A DNA stretch of 64,000 nt from contig CM065883.1 in NCBI GenBank assembly GCA_033439255.1, positions 434,001 through 498,000 on the forward strand, given 5' to 3'. This document shows positions 57,702-64,000 of this stretch, piece after piece. Positions within the stretch are counted from its first letter, which is position 1. Each line of letters begins with the position of its first letter. The notes under the pieces were generated by a model. That model was given only the letters and a program-made list of their open reading frames with translations. It was not told where the DNA came from and made no database searches. Source of the stretch: Hericium rajendrae (taxonomy: Eukaryota > Basidiomycota > Agaricomycetes > Russulales > Hericiaceae). The translations under genes and the position numbers were made by a program.

Positions 57702-58704
57702 ATGTCTTCCCCCGTGGTCGTCGTCACCGGCGCGTCCAAGTACCACTCCCTTAATATTATGCTTGTATCAGCATCTAATCCGCTCGCGTAGAGGCATCGG
57801 TCTTGCGGTTACCCGTATCCTGCTGCAGGAATTCAGCGCGACGGTCGTCGCCATCTCCCGCACGCGTTCGAATGATCTCGGAGAACTGTCCAAGACGCAC
57901 GGTGGTGCTCTTCTTATCAAAGAATGCGACGTGTCAGTGCCTCCGTACGTGCATCACTGGTACGACAGCTGAGCTTCCCTCAGTGCCGACGAGACCGCGC
58001 TCCGCTCCGCACTCATTAACGTAGAGGAGACTTTGGGTCACCTCGATGCTCTCGTCCTCAATGCAGGTGTGCTCGAACCTCTGGGCCGTATTGGCTCTCC
58101 TGAGAGCAGTCTCGACGGATGGAGGTCGCATTTCGAAGTGAACCTATTCTCCTGTGTCAACGCCGTGAAAGTAGCGCTGCCTGCTCTGCGCAAAAGCAAG
58201 TATACTGGTAGAGTCATTTTCACCAGCTCAGGTTCCGCAGTTGGTGGAACTCCGGGCTGGGGCCCCTACAATGCTAGCAAGGCTGCCCTGAATAGCTTGT
58301 GCAGGTATGTTTAATACAACGCCTATCTCGTCCGTCTGAGATGTGATAGCATTCATGTGTTGCAGGACCCTTGCAAATGAAGAGCCCGATATCATTACCG
58401 TGGCTATTCGCCCTGGCAAAGTTGATACCGCGGTTCGTGAATGTGTTCTTAAGTAGAATCCCATACTCATCGATGTCTACTGTTCATGTAGATGCAAACT
58501 ACTATTCGTGAAAAGGGCGCAGGCCGTATGACGGATGAAGACTATCAGATCTTCATCCGAGAACATGAGGAAGGAAAGCTCGTCAAGCCAGAGGATTGTG
58601 GGCATGTCATGGCAGCACTTTCTGTCCTCGCGACGAAAGAACTTTCCGGAGGATTCTTCAGCTGGAACTCGAAAGAATGCGAGCCTTACAGGTGGCGGGC
58701 ATGA
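57702..58704 (+). CDS. Short-chain dehydrogenase/reductase (SDR)
   Basis: Starts MSSPVVVVTGASKGIGLAVT (the TGxxxGIG cofactor loop is split by the intron 57740-57791). The body continues ILLQEFSATVVAISRTRS, LDALVLNAGVLEPLGRIGSP (the NAG motif), FEVNLFSCVNAVKVALPALR, GRVIFTSSGSAVGGTPGWGP and YNASKAALNSLC, so Ser, Tyr and Lys of the catalytic set are present. Exons three to five give TLANEEPDIITVAIRPGKVD, TTIREKGAGRMTDEDYQIFI and WNSKECEPYRWRA at the C-terminus. It is a classical SDR of about 260 aa, closest in layout to fungal Irc24/sepiapterin-reductase-like enzymes that use NADPH. Substrate unknown. It starts only 150 bp from PDB1, divergently, so the promoters overlap. Confidence 0.8.
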
Positions 58705-59200
58705 AGTGTACGTTTCAAAACTGTGATAACAAACTAAACGCGTAGGACGGAAGTGTATCAATACCAATCCGTGTCTTCATACTCAAATTCATATTTGTGA
58801 GTGAGGTCGGTGGATGGGTTCTCTTCAAGTTCGATAAGGTGTCGATCTGAATCGTCGTATCTCTGGGATGGCGCTGACAGACTGTAAAAAAAGTTGACTT
58901 CAAAGCCTTTTCGCGTACCTTCGTTCTCCAGCATGGGTCTACATGACGGTGAGAATGTTGTTGACAAGGGACAAGTATGTCTATAGTCTATCATGTTATG
59001 ATAGAAGATACACACGCGTCTAGCTCCCATCTTTACGCCGGCGAACCGTGCTCACCAATAATCGATTCTTTGATAGAAGCCCAATCTCCATCTCTCGACC
59101 TTGCGTCTCCGCTCTAAAGCCCAACTCTCTCAAGCTTGATTATCCCATATATGTAATTGGGTTTCATCGCCTTCGACAAGTCTTCCTTCTCCCGCCCAGC
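58705..59200. other. Intergenic between SDR and amidohydrolase
   Basis: About 500 bp on the plus strand between two plus-strand genes. No exon, RNA gene or repeat recognised. Confidence 0.4.
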
Positions 59201-60459
59201 ATGTGTCCGCCTTCGGTAGTGGACGTGCCCGATACAGACGCCACGGCGGCGACACGCTCCGGCCTCCTCGACGTCCATCACCATGTCTTTCCAACAATGT
59301 ACCCCAAGGCCAAGATCTCACACTCCGTCGGCTTCCGCACGCCGGCCGAGCACCTCCCGTGGTCCGCGGCCGTCAGCCTGCGCGCGATGGATGCGCTCGG
59401 CGTCGAGCTCGCGGTCCTCTCCATGCCCGCGAACTTCCCGCAGGGCATGATCGGCGACACACGCGCGATCGTGAAAGAGACGAACGAGCTGCTGCGGGAC
59501 ACCTGCGCGCAGAACCCCGGCCGATTCGCGTTCTGGGGCTGCCTGGGAGACTGGCTGGACGTGCAAGGTGATCTCGGGCCTGACGCGTGACGCACGGTGG
59601 TAATTGACGCGTCTGGCTTCGCAGGCGCGCTGGAGCTCATTCCGTATGTGCTGGATGAGCTGAAGGCGGTCGGGATTGCCGTTGGATCGTGCTACGGCCA
59701 GGGTGCTGATGCCAGTCAGTGCCTTCCCCACATGCGACCACGATACTCTGTTCTGACACAGTTCGCCATGGTAGAATACATTGGCGACGACATGTTCGAT
59801 CCCATCTGGGAAGAGCTCAATCGCCGGAAAACTGTCATCTTTCTACACGGCTCCATGACGCCTTGCTCGACGCCATTTCCCCATGAAACGCTGGGCCTTC
59901 CCATAACAGAGGTATGCTCCTCACACACAGGCCTGGATACACACTTAGATACGCACCCAGGTTCCAAATGAGACGCACAAAGCGCTCTCGCACTTCATCG
60001 TCACCGGCAAGACGCGCCGCTGGGCGAGCCTGTCCATCGTGCTCGCGCACCTCGGCGGCACCGCCGCCTTCCTCGCGCCCCGCACCGCCGCGCTGTCGCA
60101 CTACATGGGCGCCGCGCTCAATGAAGACGAGATCATGGCGGAGTTCAAGAAGTGCTGGTGGGACACGGCGCTGAGCTCGAGCAAAATGACGCTGAGCACA
60201 CTCGAGGCGTGGGGCGTGGGCGCGCGCATCGTGTGGGGGTCCGATTTTCCGGGTGCGCGTGCTGTACTCTCCTTTTCCATAGCAGGCTGATTATATGTCT
60301 GTGCTTCTAGCTGTGCCGCGCAAGGCGATCGACTGGTTCGACAAGCAGCTGGACGAGTTTTATCGGGCCGATGCGCCCAGATTGCGTGCGGTGCACCGGG
60401 ACAATCTGCTGCGGCTGTTCACCTTGCACGATGTCGACCTCTTTTCGTGGACGGCGTAG
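59201..60459 (+). CDS. Amidohydrolase_2 / ACMSD-type metal-dependent hydrolase or decarboxylase
   Basis: Starts MCPPSVVDVPDTDATAATRS at 59201. The metal-site motif DVHHHVFP follows directly (His-x-His), then GFRTPAEHLPWSAAVSLRAM, LAVLSMPANFPQGMIG and ETNELLRDTCAQNPGRFAFW. Later exons give GALELIPYVLDELKAVGIAV, GSCYGQGADA, RRKTVIFLHGSMTPCSTPFP (metal His), LSIVLAHLGGTAAFLAPRTA (second His) and GARIVWGSDFP (metal Asp), ending with DNLLRLFTLHDVDLFSWTA. The set HxH, H, H, D on a TIM-barrel is typical of the amidohydrolase_2 family, which includes alpha-amino-beta-carboxymuconate-semialdehyde decarboxylase and 2-hydroxybenzoate-type decarboxylases. Substrate cannot be told. The first intron is 59568-59624. 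The frame is clean. Confidence 0.8.
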
Positions 60460-60808
60460 GCCGGAGATGGCACAGATCGAATATACTAGCTAATTCAACA
60501 TGCTATGCTCACTTCCGTCAACCGGGAGCGTATTGACAACACAATGTAATAGGAACGATGTGCGTAGCAGCGACGTAGTGTGATGTATCTTCAGAAATAC
60601 AAGATGTCGAGCATAAGTACTAATAAGTACCCAGAGCAGTTATAATATAGCGTGAAGTATAACTTTAGAGGTAGATAGCAGTGTAGCAGAGCAATGTTGC
60701 CGTTACATCTATGGGCCATGGTATGTGGGACTGGACGTGATGCTGCCATTTCGGATTATTTCTCGAGCTATCAATCCCAGGGCGCGGGGTGCGCAATGAC
60801 TATGATAA
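60460..60808. other. Convergent 3' region amidohydrolase / alpha-beta hydrolase
   Basis: AT-rich 3' flanks of two convergent genes. No other element recognised. Confidence 0.4.
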
Positions 60809-62733
60809 TTATGAGCCGACATGCTGAGATTCTCTCAGCCAGCGTATCAGTTCTTTGAGGCCTTCGCCGCCGCGATCGAGGGCTGATCCATGACGGCCAT
60901 TGGGGTCGTACCACAAACCCTTGCGAACGCCATGTGAGGTAAGGTAACGCTTCACACGCTACAAAGGGGACGAATGTTGACACGCAGGACTGAGCCAGAA
61001 GGAGGACACGTACGTCTGCTTGAAGGATGGCGTCATTTCCACCAAGGAAGAACTTCGCCTTGGAAGGATCGCGCGCGTTCGGGATCTCTTCGTACCAGAG
61101 CGAGTTTGACGACCAGTCAAAATGGCGCTGGAGGAGGTTGGCAACGCCGAGCTCCATTCCGACGAAGTAGCGCATGACTAGCTGTAAGCCCTGGATAGCG
61201 ATCGGTGTGTCAAACATCCAGCATGACCCCATGAATACTTTGAACTTACATTATGGCATCGTCGATAGATAAAATTATAGCAAACATCTGTGGGCAGGAC
61301 AATCGTGAGCGTGAGTGGGCACAATGCATTGTCATGCGATATGTTTCTTACCTCCTTCCCACGAGCAAAATGTGACGGGGTCGACGAAGCACGAGCGCGT
61401 GATCATTTCAGGGTATGCCTTGAGAATCCATGCATGGGTATATGAGCCATTAGAATGGCTGAGCATTGTGACGCCCTTTGACTTCTTTGACTTTCCAGCT
61501 GCTGCAGCTTTTGTGGGTAAGTCTTTTTCTGCTACCTCGTCCACCCACCCAAGTTCCAGCAGGATCGCCCGCATGAGTTCGGCCGTCTCCTTTCGCCCTT
61601 TCGGTTTGAGGAACGTGGGGTGGAAAACCTGTTGGCTGACATGCGGTTGCAGGGGTATAAGAATTGGCGTCTCCGGTAGAGTCGTCAAAAGGTACGACAA
61701 GATGGGTAGATATTGCAGAAGGCCGAGGCCGAGGCCGTGGATGAACACGATAGGCTGCGGCCCAGTCGCAATATCATATCCATGAGGGACACGCAGGAGG
61801 TAGTCAAGGCCATCTTTGGAATAGAACTGGACGTGATATTTGTACCAGAAGTGGAGCCTGGTAAGATAATTGCCTGCAGCAACAAAAAGATACCAGCCAA
61901 ACGGACGCCAGGAAAGCACGACGGGGTCCAGGGTGAGCAAAAGCGGTTTTGCAGCTGGATTGCTGCCGTCTGGGATGATCGTCCCCGAGCGTTTCTGGAT
62001 CATGTCTAAAGCGTCGTGGAGAACTGCACGGTGCGATGCAGGCAACGATTCCAGTGCGGGGAGGCGGGCATTGAAGATGGCCCAGTACAGCCACTCAAAC
62101 ATGTCCTGCTTCCGGATGTGCGAGAATGGGACCCTGGCAAACCTTTGTAATATCGCATAAGCTCGAGAACCACAGAAATGATCACCAAACAAACCAAGTC
62201 CTGAGGACGGTCCTGAAGTCGACGGCTCTGGGATCTTCAGCATCAAGGAGTTCTATCTCCTCCTGTGGGCTGCCTGGTCTTTCTCCATCTAAGGTTTCCT
62301 CATCAAATCCGTTCTCGGGCAACGAAGCAAGGCCAGCCTGCAGAACACGTCGAAAAGCTGTCTGCAGCTCTCCGAGGTTCCCAGAACCAATTCTGCAGGG
62401 TGCGGCGACATAACGTGCTAAGTGGAAATGATGTATCGAGAAGAAAACCTGGATTATGTGAGATCAGTAGGTCGCCTCAATTGTGTAATATTGCAGCACC
62501 TCCGCTAACGCTGCTGCGAACCAAGCCTTCCCCCACCACGCAAAAGACCAAATATGTCCTGTGCGCAGGGAATAGAGCACGAACGCCCAGGAAAGCGGTG
62601 GGATCGACCAGAGGGGGATGACGGCGATAAATAAGACGATGTAGAACGAGAGGTCGCGGGATGGCCGGATGTGGGCCTTTTCGGAGAGACATACAGACGC
62701 GTCCACGTCCTCCTCTTTTTCTGCAACAGCCAT
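60809..62733 (-). CDS. Membrane-anchored alpha/beta hydrolase
   Basis: The ATG at 62733 gives MAVAEKEEDVDASVCLSEKA followed by two hydrophobic spans, FYIVLFIAVIPLWSIPPLSW and AFVLYSLRTGHIW. After the intron come EWLYWAIFNARLPALESLPA, LLLTLDPVVLSWRPFGWYLF and DGLDYLLRVPHGYDIATGPQ, then the hydrolase core PIVFIHGLGLGLLQYLPILS (oxyanion loop), MLSHSNGSYTHAWILKAYPE (nucleophile elbow SHSNG), SCFVDPVTFCSW, and in the last exons GVANLLQRHFDWSSNSLWYE, AKFFLGGNDAILQADR (acid) and WYDPNGRHGSALDRGGEGLK (catalytic His). The complete Ser-Asp-His set and two N-terminal spans point to an integral membrane serine hydrolase, probably acting on lipid esters; substrate unknown. Ends at 60809. Divergent from IDH1 with 315 bp between. 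Confidence 0.8.
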
Positions 62734-63047
62734 GGGGTATACTAGAACGTTAGAACGAATGTCAGGGGGAGAAGAAGAAACACAAGGCGCTCGATCCCGG
62801 ACTTATAATGGCCAGCTTTGCCAATGGAGACCGGCTGTTGAAAGGTAAGCCAGCTCGCCGATGGATGAGCTGATGTCCGTCTCCGTCCGCCAAATTTCCG
62901 GGAAGACTTGCTACTTGACGCGATCACGTTGTCTTATTTTCGGATCAGATGGTCACGTGGCGTATATGCCGGAAGCGCTCCGGGCTGGTCCTTGACTTTG
63001 GCTTGCTGCTTTTCTCTGCTCTTTCTTCACCACTTCCAACATCCTCC
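62734..63047. other. Divergent promoter of the alpha/beta hydrolase and IDH1
   Basis: About 310 bp between divergent starts. It must hold both promoters. No specific element recognised. Confidence 0.4.
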
Positions 63048-64000
63048 ATGCTCCGCAACACCCTCGCCGCGGCAACTCGCCCCTCTCTCGCTCAGGCGGT
63101 ATGTCTGACAGCATGTTTCAAAAGACAATACTCATAACCTGTGCAGCGAACGGCCACTACCCTCTCGGCCGGTTTCCCAAAAGTTGCCCGGAGAGTACGT
63201 TCTCGTCAATCGTGCTCGCTCGACCAGATATTAACACTGCATGCGTAGCTTCCCACCAAATATGGCGGTATCTACACTGTGCGCCATTTCCTGAGATACA
63301 GTACATGCAGAGAAACGTGCTTACCCGGTCGTGCCCGTACAGGTCACTCTCATTCCGGGTGACGGTATCGGTGCAGAAATTACCGACTCCGTGAAGGATA
63401 TCTTCGAACACGTCAATGCGCCCATTGAATGGGATCAGTATGATGTCTCAGGCATGTCTTCGTCCGGCGAGGAGCTCTTCAAGCAGGCTATGGAGAGCTT
63501 GAAGCGTAACAAGGTCGGATTGAAGGGTGCGTAGCCTCATGCATCATGATCTTATTATGACGTCTCATGTATCTCAGGCATCCTCTTCACCCCATTTCCC
63601 AGTCGGGGCACATTTCGTGGAATGTCGCTATGCGTCAACAGCTCGACATCTACGCTTCTGTCGTCCTCTGCAAGTCACTCCCCGGCTTCCCCACTCGCCA
63701 TTCTGGTGTTGACTTCGCCATCATCCGTGAAAACACGGAGGGAGAGTACTCTGGCCTGGAGCACCAGAGCTACCCCGGTGTCGTCGAGAGTTTGAAGGTC
63801 TCGACCCGTGCCAAGGCCGAGCGCATTGTCCGCTTTGCGTTTGACTTCGCGCTGAAGAACAACCGCAAGGTCAGCAAAATTGCGAAGTATTTTGCACGCT
63901 TGCATTCTCATATCATTGGTTTCTAGAAAGTTACCTGTGTGCACAAGGCGAACATCATGAAGCTCGGTGACGGTCTCTTCCTCAACACCTTCCGCCGGAT
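63048..64000 (+). CDS. IDH1: NAD-dependent isocitrate dehydrogenase subunit 1 (3' cut by window)
   Basis: The first exon (63048-63098) gives a mitochondrial presequence MLRNTLAAATRPSLAQA; the second continues RTATTLSAGFPKVARR. Then come LPTKYGGIYTVTLIPGDGIG, AEITDSVKDIFEHVNAPIEW, MESLKRNKVGLKGILFTP, ISQSGHISWNVAMRQQLDIY, SVVLCKSLPGFPTRHSGVDF, AIIRENTEGEYSGLEHQSYP and KANIMKLGDGLFLNTFRR at the window edge. IDH1 is the regulatory subunit of the octameric mitochondrial enzyme that oxidises isocitrate to 2-oxoglutarate in the citric-acid cycle. The substrate-binding motif RENTEGEYSG is clear. One C is missing in the run at 63590-63593, between LFTP and ISQSG. The intron 63099-63146 is in phase 0. 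Assignment to IDH1 over IDH2 is inferred from the KYGGIYTVT lead. Confidence 0.9.

Noticed and set aside
1-64000. CRISPR arrays, prophage, bacterial operons or rRNA
   Set aside because: The window is fungal nuclear DNA; no regularly spaced repeats, phage genes or rRNA segments were seen.
1-64000. Transposon-coding regions (reverse transcriptase, integrase, transposase)
   Set aside because: No such domain motifs were found on either strand.

Overview
The window is eukaryotic and reads as a filamentous basidiomycete (Agaricomycete-type) nuclear contig. Genes are dense, lie on both strands and are broken by many short introns of about 45-65 nt with GTRNGT donors. The gene set is fungal: chitin synthase, trifunctional HIS4, VID27, SSD1-type RNB protein, RTA1-like proteins, Rheb with a CIIM tail, CENP-A, an MLKL-type four-helix-bundle protein and a BCS1-like AAA ATPase. 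I support about 32 protein genes and one intron-containing tRNA-Gln(CUG). Exon boundaries are hand-derived by joining frames at plausible GT..AG sites that restore conserved family sequence.

Layout. 0-5 kb: 3' part of an SSD1/DIS3L2-family gene, a BTB/POZ gene (-), a small Rpr2/Rpp21-type protein. 5.2-10 kb: a 2.4-kb tandem duplication, each copy with an RTA1-like gene (-). 10-13 kb: sparse DNA with a small gene, a G-quadruplex candidate and a nested inverted repeat. 13-19 kb: VID27, an unknown gene, AP-1 sigma. 19-26.5 kb: REX3 (-), LAG1 ceramide synthase (+), a Gfd2-like nuclease-fold gene (-), CENP-A (+). 26.6-30.6 kb: 4HB signalling-type gene and BCS1-like AAA gene, both (-). 30.8-40 kb: TOM20, a SET/MYND protein, an unknown Cys-rich/coiled-coil protein (-), CLPTM1 (-). 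40-48.4 kb: chitin synthase, RING protein (-), Spo12-like (-), a 2-kb gap, RHEB. 48.9-58.7 kb: beta-mannosidase (-), tRNA-Gln (-), HIS4, PDB1 (-), an SDR. 59-64 kb: amidohydrolase, alpha/beta hydrolase (-), and the 5' part of IDH1, cut by the window end.

A recurring property is the isolated one-base frameshift inside conserved housekeeping exons (SSD1, VID27, REX3, LAG1, Gfd2-like, HIS4, PDB1, IDH1, beta-mannosidase and others). Most lie in short G or C runs and each is repaired by adding or removing one base. Base-calling error in the assembly is the simplest reading, so apparent pseudogenes here, including the RTA1 copies, should be judged with care. Most features that stand apart from ordinary gene content are in Part 2: an H3-like tail motif inside CENP-A, a possible in-frame hydrophobic 'exitron' in REX3, a 4HB/BCS1-like pair, an SSD1 homologue with an intact nuclease site, and several unexplained palindromes and inverted repeats.
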